Notes: generated from the letters alone by a model not told the origin. A stretch of DNA of 64,000 bases from Amblyomma americanum (GCF_052857255.1 NC_135497.1:349510799-349574798); one strand, 5' to 3'. Shown: positions 31,035 through 42,965, counted from the stretch's first letter. Made by a program: numbers and translations.

Positions 31035-31719
31035 GTCAGCCGTTGTGCTTGGCACGTATCCAAGGGGGCCCGGCATCCCCCAGTTTCTCCCTGTACACCT
31101 TCCCAGTTCTCTTAACAGCGTTCTTGTTCAGCATGAACACCCCCCCCCCCCCCCCAAATCCCCCCGAATACAAATATTTACTTTGGCCTCCTGCGGGGAA
31201 AAAAAGTATATATTGATGTACAGAGGCGAGTGAGCTTGTTTAGAGCGGTCTCGGGGGGCCCGCAGCGAAGCGAACGATGTGTTCAGAGGCGATTCTTGTA
31301 TTCAGGTGAAGCCACATAGATATGTACACTTAGACTTCCTGTGGTGGCTAAGTTGTTAGGTGCTTGGCAGCTGAGCCCGAAAATGCATGTTTGGTTTCTT
31401 GTGGGTCATTTTTGATAGTTTAATTTTAGCTGCTTTGGAACCACGGAAATGGAGTATTACGAGAAAAAGTTCTATTTTATTTGCCTATGTTTCCTGCCCA
31501 CTCAGTTGTGCTAATGCTTGTCCCATGCATAGGCACGTGAATGCGGCAACGGAATGTGGAGGGAATTGAAATGTAGCAATTGAATGTGGAGGGAATTGGA
31601 ATGATGTTCATGCGGAATGATACCAACTCAGCGTATACATGAACAAATTGCAGACATTTACTTCAAAACTGATATTTTTTATTCTGTTGCTCATGACGGT
31701 TTTTCAATGATTTTTGCAG

Positions 31720-32779
31720 CAAGCTGAAGATGAGGCGCATGACAACGCTTCTACAAGTCATCCCAACTTGGATGATGAACCTTCAAGCCAGCATCCTGAT
31801 GGCAGCATGTCTGATGAACAACTGCCAAGACACGATGATGACACCGATGGGCTTGATAACTATGTGCTGGAGGACCCTGATGAAAGGCTTGTCGGAATTT
31901 ATAAGGGTAAACTAAGAGTCAAAACTTCCACACCAAGACACTACCTTCCTGCAGGCGATACTGCTGGTATTGACATTTGTTGCTGCTGCTGGCCTTCCTT
32001 TGACTCAAGTGGACAGCTTGTTGAAGCTGTTGAATGCGCTACTGGGCCAGAACATCTTCCCATCTACAAAATATGGCTTCAGGAAATTATGGGATCTTCA
32101 CAAGTCAAGGATGGTCGAAGTTCACACATACTGTCCAACATGGCAGTCCCTGACATCAAGCTGCGGGCTGGATCTTCAGCGCTGCACTACTTGTGCAGCT
32201 ACAACGACTGTGGCACAGCTGGTGAAAAAATGAAGCTTTTTTATCACTGTCGATATGAACCATCAACTACAGTGTGTCTTAAAAAACTTTGGGGATGTAG
32301 TTGGCCCGACCTCCAGAAACTGACAGCTGAAACTGATCGGGGAGCCTACAGGGACATCACAAATGGCCAACTGTACAGAAAGGTCCGCCGTGAAAGGAAC
32401 TTGAAGTTGAGTGACCTGACTGTTGCCGCTAACAGCGATGGATTGCCAGTATTTAAGTCCAGTAAAGGATCAATCTGGCCTATTCAAGTAGGGCTTAATG
32501 AGCTCCTTCTTCCACATCGTTGGAAGAACATCCTAATCAGTACCATTTGGTTTGCCAAAGATCACCCACCTACTCACCTCTACTTGAAGACTTTTGTCGA
32601 CAAGTTCCACACTATGGGCAGCTTCACGTGGTCCTTTGCCGGCAAAGTTGTGCAGTCAACAATGAATGTTGTGTGCTTCTGTGTTGACTCGCCAGCTCGT
32701 GCTTCACCGCTCAATGCTAAGCAATACAATGGGTACTACGGCTGTTCTTGGTGCCTTCAAAAAGGAACGCTTGTTGACG
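31720..32779 (+). pseudogene. Exon 2 of the tnp2-like transposase (open frame)
   Basis: Acceptor TTTTTGCAG, donor GACG/GTAAGACT. No stop interrupts it. The acidic start (DEAHDNASTSHPNLDDEPSS) precedes a domain with ADLTV-type block LSDLTVAANSDGLPVFKSSK and the FCVDSPARA motif. An earlier frame continues to 32868 by reading into the intron. Confidence 0.65.
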
Positions 32780-34744
32780 GTAAGACTTGTTTCAGTCAAA
32801 TTATAAGCTTTGCCTCTTCAGCGCACTACTGTGCAGCTGTACAGAACACAATTTCTTTCGATGCTTAAATGCATTCACATGTGGAAGGTTTGTCTACTGC
32901 TCTTCAAGGTGGTTGGTATCAATTTTTATCAGGTATAAAAATACTGGTTCATATCAGTTTGAACTAGGTAGTCTTGTATTGTTATAAGAACAGTTTACCG
33001 TGGCAGCTTAAATTTAATTCATTTCTTGCACATTATCAGACCTAACCTTGATGGTTCCCTAACCAAGCTTGGACATACCAAATAACAAGCCCACTGCATA
33101 AATAGGGTCATTATAGCTATGCCTGCGAAATGTTAGAACTATATACACCTTGAAAGGCAGCAAAAATTCTAATCAAAGGTCATTTGTGGTCTCTTTTTGG
33201 ACATAGTCGTTTTCTTCATCCATTTCTCTACTACTCAAGGTTGATCTGTGATGGCACAGAAAAACTGAATTTTAATGGTCCATCATTCCGATTCACCAGT
33301 GAATAGCAGATGTCTCACCGTCTGCTGGTCATTCTGCTTTGTGTTGTGCACTGTTTATTTCGGTACATATAAAAAAGTATATTCGAGTTACTTGGGCCAG
33401 GCCATTTAAATCTGTGTTGTTTGGGCCTGGGCAGTTCATTTCTTGTTCGCCCTTGTTCATTTCTTGCCATTTTTTCATGTATACGACGCATCATTTTGGC
33501 AGAAACCTGGTCGCGTTTCCACGCATTCACCCTCCTGCACCACGCATAATATGATGCACCCCACGGCGCTCTCACCTGACAGGTTCTTGCCAAGAGGGGC
33601 ACAGAAGCGCCAGCGTAAATAAGCTAGGAAATTAACCCTTCACAAAAAAAATACCTGGTGATGTAGGGCCATGATGATGACATGTAAGAGTGTGCTTCCG
33701 CCTAAAAGTAGTGAAATAAATTTTGCTAGTGAAGGATTGTTGCCCAGGTGGGGGGAAGAGAGAGACTGGAAGATCGTAAGGCAGTTAAAAACATGGCGAT
33801 GTTGCTTGATTGTGACAGCTGTAACTGTGCTGCTGAGTCTTTTAAAGAAATTTTTCTCTTCACTTATTCCAGATACGAAGCCTGATAACTGCCAGGGTAT
33901 AGCACTTTTCGCCCATAGAGATCACGGGCCTTCTAACATTACTCATAACTTATGTGAAACAAAAGGCTGTTGTGGGATGTATAGTTTACTTTTTAGCAGG
34001 CATAATAACAAAGGAAGGACATTTTGCACTTTGGTGAGCAGTCGAATTTAGCTTCGTATTTACCATGAGAATATGAGTACAAATATGCGCAGGGCAATTC
34101 TTTCTAGCAATGAGGAAACTGAGTGCTGTTATTTATGTGAGCAAAATGCCGGTGCTGTCTGATTAAAATCTTGTGGTATTTTTATTGTCTGATGATCCAA
34201 GACTTAAAAGCTGTGAAGACTGGAATCAAAACAGTTCAGTCACCTGTGTTGCACAAGTATGGATTCAGGAAGGAAAAAAAGTTCACTTGAAAATTCTGTC
34301 TTACATTAGCACTCTTGTAAACTTGTGTACCTCTTCTCTCAGAAGCCTGCTTTTCAGTTTTTATGCACATTAAAGGTCAGGAAAATTGACTATGCAGTTA
34401 AGATTTCCTGGTGATTAAAATAATCCAGAGATTTTTATTAGCATCTCCCATAGCCTAGGTATACCTCTGGGAAGTTAGGCTCTACAACGAAAAATAACGT
34501 ATGAAAGCTGTATATGTTGACCTACTGCCCTTGTACTTATGTCCTCTGTAACACGAAAGGCCTAATTTTTTAAAGTGGGCTTGCGCCTGACTAAAGGTAA
34601 ATATGGTGCCATTGCATGCAGTTTAAATTATTAAAGCGTTTCAAAACCAGCACATGTCTGTCTTCCCTCCTGTCTCTTCTTTCGCATGTATTTCTTCGTT
34701 TATTACCCATAGTACTATAACAAATTTGTCATTTATTTTTACAG
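32780..34744 (+). other. Intron of the tnp2-like gene
   Basis: Flanked by GTAAGACT and TTATTTTTACAG. No insertion was recognised inside. Confidence 0.5.
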
Positions 34745-35998
34745 GAACACTGAAGTATGTCATGGAAGGGCAGGATATGGTGTAGCGATGCCATGACACG
34801 GTACTGTGTGCAATGAAGCTTGCAGCCAAGCGAGACCGTCCTGTGGATGGCTTGAAGGGAATGTCAGCGGTTGCAACGCTCAACACATTGTGTGGGGCTT
34901 TCCACCAAATTATATGCACTGCATACTGGAAGGCGTCACATCACAGCTAATGGAACTTTCGCTGTGTTCACCAGGAAGTGCATGGTATATTGGAAATCGT
35001 ATCAGAGAGTTAAATGACCGCCTATTGCAAATTCGGCCACCAATTTCTTTCACGAGGTTGCCAAGGTCAGTCACTGAGCGCTCATTTTGCAAGGCCACCG
35101 AGTGTAAATATTGGCTTCTCTATTACAGTGCGCCTTGCCTTCTCAATGTACTGCCACAGAGATATTTCACTCATTTCTGCCTTCTCGCACAGTTTGTTTT
35201 TACTGTTAAAAGCAAGTGTTGAGGAGGGAGACATCTTTTGTGCTGATAGGCTTCTGATGCAATTTGTTGAGGAAATGGCACTTCTGTATGATGAAGATAC
35301 TTTAACGTTCAATGTGCACCAACTAGTGCAGCTTGCAAAATCTGTGCGCATGCCTGGGCCACTATGGGCCACCTCTACTTTTCCATTTGAAGGAGGGAAT
35401 GGTGACATCCTGAAACTTGTTTCCGCGGCCAAAGGTGTGCCACATCAGATCGCAGAACGCTTCATCATGCGAGAGGTTGAAAAGTCCCTGAACCGTCTGG
35501 TACTATTGCCACCCTTCCTGAAAAAAACAGCGAAAGCTTATCAAGGGAAGGCAAGAAAATAAGCACCAGTCTGGTGTATTTGGTGCCCCATTACACCCTG
35601 CCAGACTTGAAAGTAATGTGGTAGATATGATTACCCAAACCATTGGTGCTGTGTCCAGTCTGAGTGAACACCACAGAGCACGTATCAGAGGATTCACTGT
35701 ACACAGCGCTAATTACAAGAGGACAGAGAAAACATGCTCTGAGTACATTGAATCAAGTGGTTGCAAGTTCATGAGAGTAATCAAAATCTTTTTGGTGAAA
35801 AATCATATTTTCTTGCTCTGCCAGGAATTGCTTACTGAGGAAAGCTTTATGCCTTTCATGTTCACTGCCGAACATCCTCCGACTGATGTTGGTTTGTGCC
35901 TAATAAGTGAAGAGAATGTTATTTCACCTTGTGTGCTCGTTCAACAGAACAATCAGGCATATGTTGTGAAAGTACCGAACCTGTACGGAAGTGATTAG
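34745..35998 (+). pseudogene. Exon 3 region of the tnp2-like transposase, frameshifted
   Basis: A TAG at 34783-34785 and at least three frame changes break the frame. The block from 35014 to 35562 keeps MQFVEEMALLYDEDTLTFNV and EGGNGDILKLVSAAKGVPHQ. After a break, 35618-35998 carries the C-terminal SLSEHHRARIRGFTVHSANY and ends VVKVPNLYGSD. These blocks stay in the right order, so it is one decayed exon and not unrelated pieces. Confidence 0.65.
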
Positions 35999-36594
35999 GA
36001 ACTGCCTAACAGATGCCAGGGCCAAATTTCATCATCAGCAGCCCGATGGCACCCACTGCAAGGCAAAGGCTGTTCCCATGTCTCTCCAAGTAACCCTCTC
36101 CCTGCCCACCCTATGCCTGCAAACTTCTTATTCTCATCCACCCACCTAACCTTCTGCCGCACCCTGCTACACTTGCTTTCTCTTGGGATCAACTCCGTTA
36201 CACTTAAGGACCTTTAAGCCAATTTAGATAGGTTTATGTAAATGGAAAACTGTTTTTTATTTATAGGAACCTGTTGCCTTCAGAGTCCATTTAAAGGAAG
36301 TGATTGCCACTGATTGGTAATATTCTTTATAATCTGCTTCTGTATTTGTAGTAATTGCTCTCACAACACTTCATTGCTGATACCAGAGGACAGCTGCATG
36401 AAATTTGAGGCTCTCCAGTGAGACAGATATGCTATTTTTATGTGCTTCATAGCAGGTTGTATGCTATGCCTCTGACTGTTCATGTGTAACCGTATTCGCC
36501 TTTTTTTGCTGGCAATTTTTTGCATAAACACATCTGCAGGCTAGCTTGTTGCTAAAGCTGGATATAACTTAAAAAAACAATAGTTGTTAACACT
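35999..36594. other. 3' flank of the transposase gene, nothing recognised
   Basis: No gene or repeat could be supported. Confidence 0.4.
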
Positions 36595-36895
36595 GGGCCA
36601 CAATCCGCGGCGTACCGTATTACTCCGCTAGCCAGTCACAAATTTAAACGAAATCAGCTGTTCGATTCCCACTGCTCTGCCTTTGGATGGAGGCGAAACG
36701 CAAAAGCACCCATGTGCTGTGTCATGTCAGCGAACATTAAAGAACCCCAGGTACTCTAAATGAAGCCCTCCACTACAGCATCTTTTTTCTTTCAGTCCCA
36801 CCTTTCCCCCTTTCCTTATGATGCGGTTTGTGTGTCCGCCAAGATATGTGAGACAATTACTATGACATTTCCTTCCCTAAAAACCAATTTTTTTT
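36595..36895 (+). mobile_element. Type-B SINE, degenerate head
   Basis: Damaged tRNA-like head, then GGATGGAGGCGAAACGCAAA, AACATTAAAGAACCCCAGGT, a pyrimidine-rich CCCACCTTTCCCCCTTTCC stretch and the end ATATGTGAGACAATTACT...CATTTCCTTCCC with a T-rich tail. Same family as 17217-17526. Confidence 0.75.
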
Positions 36896-37633
36896 ATTAA
36901 AATTATTGTTTAATGTCTGACTTTAGTAAACAAGCCAGGTATCAAAGTTCTAGAGCTTAGTACTTTTTTCTTGATTAGCTTCTTGTTTAGGTGATGACCA
37001 GAGAAGTTTTAACAAGGGACCACTTTTTTGTCGTGGACGAATTCTGTGCACCGGTCTTAAGTGTGGGTGCAGCTTCACTGCATATTTCAGTTTTACCCGA
37101 CTTAAGTGCACAAAATACATGTTAGGTATATTTAGTTTCTATCTGATTTCTGATTTCTGCGTAGTTATTGTGCTTGTGGTAATCACGGACACTACAACTG
37201 AAAAATGTAGTATTTCTGCATTTTTTGTGAAGTATTGCATAACATACAAAAGCGAAAAAGATACCTGATGCCCAGTACCATACCTTCCTAGGTATTATCT
37301 ATATTGCCGCAGGTGTGATGTATGTGGAACAATTTTTGATGTTATGTACAACATTTCAGAATTTCGAGGTCCTGTGAAGCAGAAGTAAAAAATCGCTAGT
37401 TTCTATGACTGATTTTAGGGAAATATGCACACCTGATAATCCAACTAGTGTGTCATCAGGTGGCCAATAAGTTTTAATCATCGAAATGGAAATTCACATT
37501 TTCCTAAGTAGTGTGCAAGCTGTGCAACCTTTCGCTGCATTTGTCATTTTAAGTTTATTTTCATTATACTGTTATCAGTTACTTTGAAACACTTGTGTAT
37601 CTCTGTGTTGCACTGATATAGGTCATTGTATAC
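36896..37633. other. No gene recognised
   Basis: AT-rich sequence without long frames or known repeats. Confidence 0.4.
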
Positions 37634-37894
37634 AGAACAAGAGTTATAGCTGCCGCGGTGCCTCAGTGGTCATGGCGTTTGGCTGCTGACCCGAAAGATG
37701 CGGGTTCGACCCCGGCCGCGGTGGTCGAATTTCGATGGAGGTGAAATTCTAGAGGCCCGTGTACTGTGCGAGGGAAGTGCACGTTAAAGAACCCCAAGGG
37801 GTCGAATTTTCCGGAGCCCTTCACTACGGCGTTCCTCATAGCGTGAGTCGCTTTGGAACGTTAAACCCTCACAAACCAAACCAGAACAAGAGTT
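37634..37894 (+). mobile_element. Ruka-like SINE with 12-bp target-site duplication
   Basis: The SINE is 37646-37882. AGAACAAGAGTT at 37634-37645 is repeated at 37883-37894. The head has CCTCAGTGGTCATGGCG and GGTTCGACCCCGGCC; the body matches the copies at 18340 and 28713. Confidence 0.93.
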
Positions 37895-38268
37895 CTGCCT
37901 TATGTCAAGTGTGTAGTCCAATTTGTAATTACTGAAGTTGATTGCGGCTTGTAATCACAATTTTCATGTGCCACATTGGGCCTAAGGCTGAAATTTATGT
38001 GTGTTGGTTGGTTATCCGAGTACAATCTGATAACTTTTTTAAAAGGTGCTTCATTTAAAGTGTACGTAAATAAAGAATTATGGTGTTTGATATCTAATAT
38101 TTATGTATGTTTATGAGAACACATTAGGATCAGGTTACATTCCTTATCACACGAATGCGTATTGTACTCTACTGTTTTATAGACGTGGAAGGGCGACTTT
38201 CTGCTGCATATGTTCTGCTTGAATTAGTATGTTGATAAGGTAGACTTGATCTAGTTGGTGCATTATCG

Positions 38269-38391
38269 CTTAAAACCGGCAGAAGGGATGAGCCACACAC
38301 TAGGAAGAAACACACAGACGTGGACGAAGCTGCTTCGTACACGTCAGTGTTTCTTCCTTGTGTCTGGTTCATTTCTGCCGCCTGTTTTAAG
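38269..38391. repeat. Imperfect hairpin, about 60-bp arms
   Basis: CTTAAAACCGGCAGAAGGGA... pairs with ...CTGCCGCCTGTTTTAAG at the right side, and AGGAAGAAACAC pairs with GTGTTTCTTCCT in the middle. Several mismatches. It shares the GGAAG-plus-ACG repeat style of the hairpin at 20044. Confidence 0.75.
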
Positions 38392-38839
38392 TAGTATGTT
38401 GAGGCTTATGCATCAGCGCGTAACATCCAGTGAAGCAACGTTTAAGGCATGCTTAAGCGTTAAACACTGCTGCCCTTCATTTTACCTGAAAAAAGGGTTA
38501 GTATATAGTTCTATACTGCACCTTAGGATCAATGCAACACACGTGTTAGACAAGAAGTCCACATTAGGATGGATGCACTCTACCCATACCTGTCTGTGTT
38601 GTGTATGCCCTCAAACTGAACTAAACTACAGGTACTGCAGTGTAGCCGTAGTTGTTTGACGTGCACACAACGGCACAATAACTTCCTGTGTGTGCCAGCC
38701 AGAATGTAGTTGATTGGTGTCCGAAACTTAATGCGTATATATTGAAAGTGTTCTGCATGCCAATATTCACCAACCCGTTCTTAAGTGCGACTGACGACCA
38801 AAACATTGTGCAGCACCACCACACATACAGTACAACACA

Positions 38840-39225
38840 CTAACACTGCATGGTGTGGACACCAAAATACGCCAGCCCAATCTGCTGTGCATCCAAAACA
38901 CTAACCCAGTGTGGTGTGCAGAGTACAACTCACCAGCCCGTTCTTGTGTGCACGCTGCAACACACCAACCCAGTCTGGTGTGCACACTACAACACACCAA
39001 CCCAGTCTGGTGTGCACACTACAACACACCAAACCAGTGTGGTGTGCACGCTGCAACACACCAACCTAGTCTGGTGTGCATGCTGCAACACACCAACCCG
39101 GTCTGTTGTGCACGCTACAACACACCAACCCAGTCTTGTGTGCACACTACAACACACCAGCCCAGTCTGGTGTTCACACCAAGAAATACCAGAAAACACC
39201 AAGCCATCCTGGTGTATTATTCAAC
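38840..39225 (+). repeat. Right GGTGTG-rich tandem array
   Basis: About nine copies of a 32-bp unit (CACACCAACCCAGTCTGGTG...CACTACAA), most regular between about 38960 and 39180, with looser copies on both sides. Each unit has TTGGTGTGTTG on the minus strand and TCTGGTGTGC on the plus strand. Confidence 0.85.
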
Positions 39226-39368
39226 TGGGCAGGCAGCAACCCGCAAGTAAGTAGTCTATTTTCCAGTTGTAAACAAGAAACACCTGTAAACATTCACCAT
39301 TTTAAAAAGTATGGAATTGGTTAATAGGGCCCTGAAATGATTTCGATCAGCTCACTCTAGTGCAACAT

Positions 39369-39667
39369 ATCTGTAGGTGGTCTTTGTAAGTATTCAATTC
39401 ATATTTGGAAGCTCTGCATGGACCTTATAATTTGGAAATAATTTTTTAAAAATCTCTGCTCCCAGTAGCTCGCAATCAATTAAGGAGACACACCTCATCG
39501 TGCGTCCCCACCCGGATGACATCAGTGGGCAGAGGCGGTGAGGTGTGTCTCCGTAATCGGTTGCGAGCTACTGCGAGCAGAGATTCTTTTAATTATTTCC
39601 AAAATATACGTTCCATGCAGAGCTTTCAAATATGACTCGAATTCCCACAAAGACCACCTCTACAGAT
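39369..39667. mobile_element. Foldback (palindromic) element, about 300 bp
   Basis: The left half (ATCTGTAGGTGGTCTTTG...) and right half (...AAAGACCACCTCTACAGAT) are reverse complements over about 145 bp each with scattered differences. The centre is near 39515 (CCGGATGACATCAGTGGGCA). No coding. Likely a non-autonomous foldback or MITE. Confidence 0.8.
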
Positions 39668-39668
39668 C

Positions 39669-40179
39669 TTTTCTTTTTTTTTATTCGAGAAGTGTGTCAT
39701 GAGGCATAAGTTGAAAAAGGAAAGGGGGAAGGAATGCACGGGATTGAAAGTTAAAAGAAGGAGTGAAGAAGCGTTGCGCTGAGGTAGTCGCAGAGGTTGT
39801 TAATGAAACGGTTGTCCATTGTCCACTTCACGAAGTCACTTTCGCGGTTCCACCGCAGGCCCACCTCCCTGAGGAGCCGTTTTCTGATAGCAGCCGTCGC
39901 TGGGCACGACCACAACAAGTGCCGCACATCACATATGTCCGGTGCAGCGCCACAGTGAGGGCACCTGTCAGGTAGTGGCAGATCTTTGGCACACCACCGA
40001 TGACGGACAGATGGTGTCAGGGCCGCCCCTGCCCGAATCCGGCGCACGGATACCTCCTCCTGCCGAGTAAGACTACGGGGGAGAGGGTGCGAACACGGAG
40101 GAATTAGAGCGCGTGTGCGCTGGCGCAGAACTTCGGAATCGGAAACGTGGGACAGGAACGGATCTGGTTCCTGTCCCAA
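39669..40179 (-). mobile_element. 5'-truncated non-LTR retrotransposon (LINE) 3' end
   Basis: A 142-codon minus-strand frame (39751-40179) reads LTRQEEVSVRRIRAGAALTP, then RCPHCGAAPDICDVRHLLWS with a C-X2-C...H...C pattern. This is the C-terminal zinc-knuckle region of Jockey/I-type LINE ORF2 proteins. It ends DYLSATLLHSFF. The 3' end is a short A-rich tail (minus strand) at 39669-39682, next to the foldback element. The rest of ORF2 is missing. A GGGACAGGAAC / GTTCCTGTCCC palindrome marks the truncated 5' junction. Confidence 0.75.
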
Positions 40180-41220
40180 ACCAAAAACACCGGGTTCTGT
40201 GCATGTTGAGGGTAGACAAAGTATGTTTCGCAGAGTAGGTTTCGTACATTTTCCTTTCCAGAATACACAAATACTAAAGAGGCATTCCTAACGGAGGACT
40301 ATATATTAAATTTACATGAACAAAAATACTGCCACAATGTTTCGTTGTCTCCTTCAAAAAGCACAATGGACCTAGCTTCTAAGCTGTAGCAGCCGCATGG
40401 ATTCTAGGAAAGTTTTTTATCATTAGTAGCAAATATTGCTCGGCAATATGTGGAACCAAAGGTTTGTAGCTACGGAGAATAAAACTGGACTTAAAACTAG
40501 CTCATGTACAAAATGATAGGCCATCTCAGTAGAGTGTACTGTATCAAGGCTCTCTCAAAGATTTACCAGAAACTGGGTGTTCGGTTAAACGCTATCTGTC
40601 ATCTATACAATTGGCCGATATACACATTTTTTTAAATGAAAAAAACAGCGCAAAGTGCACAACCTATCCACAAGCTATTAACTGATGAACTTTTTGCAAA
40701 CATTTTCACACTGATTATATGATGGGCCTTGCTTGTGTCGATGAGATGGCCTAGAGTATATTGGGTATAAGTAAAATCTCAAATTGTAAGATATGTCAAA
40801 GATGTCGCTCTGCTTAAAAACACAGACGTCTTACATTAAACTTGAATATTGCATTGTTAACCAACCTAATTATAAAGCTCATATCTGACATGAACACCAA
40901 GAAAAAGATTGTTACGACTTGTGCTTAGCAGCAAGGAGAAGGAAAATGAAAGACATGGAAAGGTAACCAGAACAAACCAATTAGCTGCGCTGCACTGTGA
41001 GAAAGGAGTGATGGAGCATAGGTGAAGCAGAAAAAGAAGCAAGAGGAAAATGAAATCAGTAAACAATGTCAGTATAGACATAAGTTTGAAAAATCAAGCA
41101 GGCAAATATTTGTGTTAAGCAATAGAAATGGCAATGGTAAAAATGCTCCACGGTGCGTGCTTATAAAGAGACCATCTTGATCTGAAAGTGTTGGCAGTTG
41201 AAGACAAAGTATAAACAGTG
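40180..41220. other. No gene recognised
   Basis: AT-rich, without long frames or known repeat families. Confidence 0.4.
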
Positions 41221-41636
41221 CTGTAGAAGAAGAAACATTACACCAGCTGTGCACGAACACAGTACAAATGTATGCTTCGGGCATAGAACAGTTGTATCCG
41301 TGAAGTGGTGATCAAGAACCAGCAGACTGCACACAGTTATGCTAAGTATTCAGACATGTATGACGTAATGTCTCCAAGCAGAAAACCACTGAAAGTACCT
41401 TCAGGTAAAAATGCACGCATCTTATAGCACGCATCTGTAGAAGAAGAAACATTACACCAGCTGTGCACGAACACAGTACAAATGTATGCTTCGGGCATAG
41501 AACAGTTGTATCCGTGAAGTGGTGATCAAGAACCAGCAGACTGCACACAGTTATGCTAAGTATTCAGACATGTATGACGTAATGCCTCCAAGCAGAAAAC
41601 CACTGAAAGTACCTTCAGGTAAAAGTGCACGCATCC
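41221..41636 (+). repeat. 214-bp tandem duplication, nearly identical copies
   Basis: CTGTAGAAGAAGAAACATTA starts at 41221 and again at 41435. The second copy follows the first with only a few differences (for example ATGTCTCC versus ATGCCTCC) and lacks about 12 bases at its end. Confidence 0.93.
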
Positions 41637-42965
41637 CTTAGTCCATAATATGAACAGCCACAAGTAGAGTTTCAGGTTTGCCCCTGATTTGGTTTGAGAA
41701 GAAAAGAGGAGCACACACTCTGCAATTTTGTAGGCAAAGGCATGCTTTGGCAGGAGAAAACCTAAAGTTCAGCTATGTTTGTGCACATATATGCAACCAC
41801 CACCGGACTGCACCAAAACAAAGGCCAAATATACCAACAAAAATGTAGGGACTATTTCAGCCATTTAACTGTCGCTCTTAAAGGCCGTGACCACTTGCAG
41901 CACTCTTACCAGTTAATAGAATGGCAGCAAATAACTTGCCATTCCATGCTTAGTGACAGTTTTCTTGTTGATTATTAAATAATTCAGTCATATCTTGGTG
42001 GTAGTAGGAGGGGAGAGGAAAACTGGGAGACGCCGGTGGACTCCCCTCAGCAACCCAAAGAACTTGGCAACAGCAGAAAAACCGTAGCCAGGTCTCGTCT
42101 ACGGCGTTACAAAACGCCGGAGGCTTCAAGTAGGCTATCCAAGAGTGCCTTTTGGCAGCACGGACCCTCAGTCCTTCGGCTGCCACCTCCACTCTTGCAA
42201 AGGACGCAGTAAGCTTAGGTAGGTGATCTAAGGGAGGACCACGGCAGCACCGACCCAACGTCCAACAGCTGCCACCTTCACGCTTGAATGACACGATTTC
42301 CGCTGCGCTGTCTTCCTTAACGTCTCGGTTTTCTGACACGTCAGCTCTCCGCTCCTCGTGCTCGCCACGCTCTTTGTCGCCGTCGTCTCACTCACAGCCT
42401 TGCCGCGCTGGGCTGGCACGCGCAGCGCTCCCCGGTCCGACGCGCTAATGTCAATGCACCGCGTTCGAAAATCCACGATGATCTGGTGTGCACCTCACAT
42501 ACGCCCCCCCCCCCTTTTGAAAAAGTTTTTTCGCAGAAAAAACTGCCGTCGGTGCACACAACACGAATGTTCACGCGGGAAGCAGACAAACCCCGTTGAT
42601 GCACGAACAGCAATGCTCACGTGATAAACTGTAAATTTAGACGCCGTTGAAGTCACCCAAGACACTTTACACAGTGACACATGGAAGAACATAGTGACGC
42701 ACACAGAGAGAACATGCCAAGCCTTATACATGTGATAAAAGGCAAAATTAAAACTGCACAAAATATCAACAAAAAATTTAAACATGTCTGCACCATGAAG
42801 ATGAATATTTACACGCTGAACAACCCAAACCAGGAGAACGAACGGAAAAAACGTACAAACACTACCAGGCTACATTTGCACAGGTGACAATTGCAAACAT
42901 CAGATAGTAGCACTGTACATTGGACACCACCCTCGGGCACCTTACAAAGGACTCTTGCAAACAAC
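41637..42965. other. No gene recognised; GC-rich part at 42.0-42.5 kb
   Basis: 42.0-42.5 kb is GC-rich with an 11-base C run at 42504-42514. It could be an LTR or untranslated remnant of the retroelement whose integrase lies at 42966-44170, but no second copy or primer site was found. Confidence 0.35.

Larger units (their letters stand above)
30915..35998 (+). pseudogene. tnp2 (CACTA/EnSpm)-type transposase gene, spliced, 3' part decayed
   Basis: Exon 1 (30915-31034) reads MPPKKRYLAYFEPGTSSAKV. Exon 2 (31720-32779) is an intact 353-codon frame with an acidic N-terminal stretch, then FKSSKGSIWPIQVGLNELLL and VVCFCVDSPARASPLNAKQY followed by a Cys-containing YYGCSWCLQKG. Exon 3 starts at 34745 and completes VDG-TLKYVMEG in phase, but meets TAG at 34783 and further frameshifts. 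Recognisable later parts are HIVWGFPPNYMHCILEGVTS, FTRLPRSVTERSF, LTFNVHQLVQLAKSVRMPGP and FPFEGGNGDILKLVSAAKGV. The family (tnp2/Transposase_21, widespread in ticks and other animals) is assigned from memory of its consensus. It would catalyse DNA excision and insertion; this copy is inactive. Confidence 0.65.

Noticed and set aside
38840..39225. CRISPR-like array
   Set aside because: Same reasons; the 32-bp units are directly joined.
38850..39254. Two 130-codon frames rich in Cys, His and Thr
   Set aside because: They are translations of the tandem array, since a 32-bp unit cycles through frames without stops.
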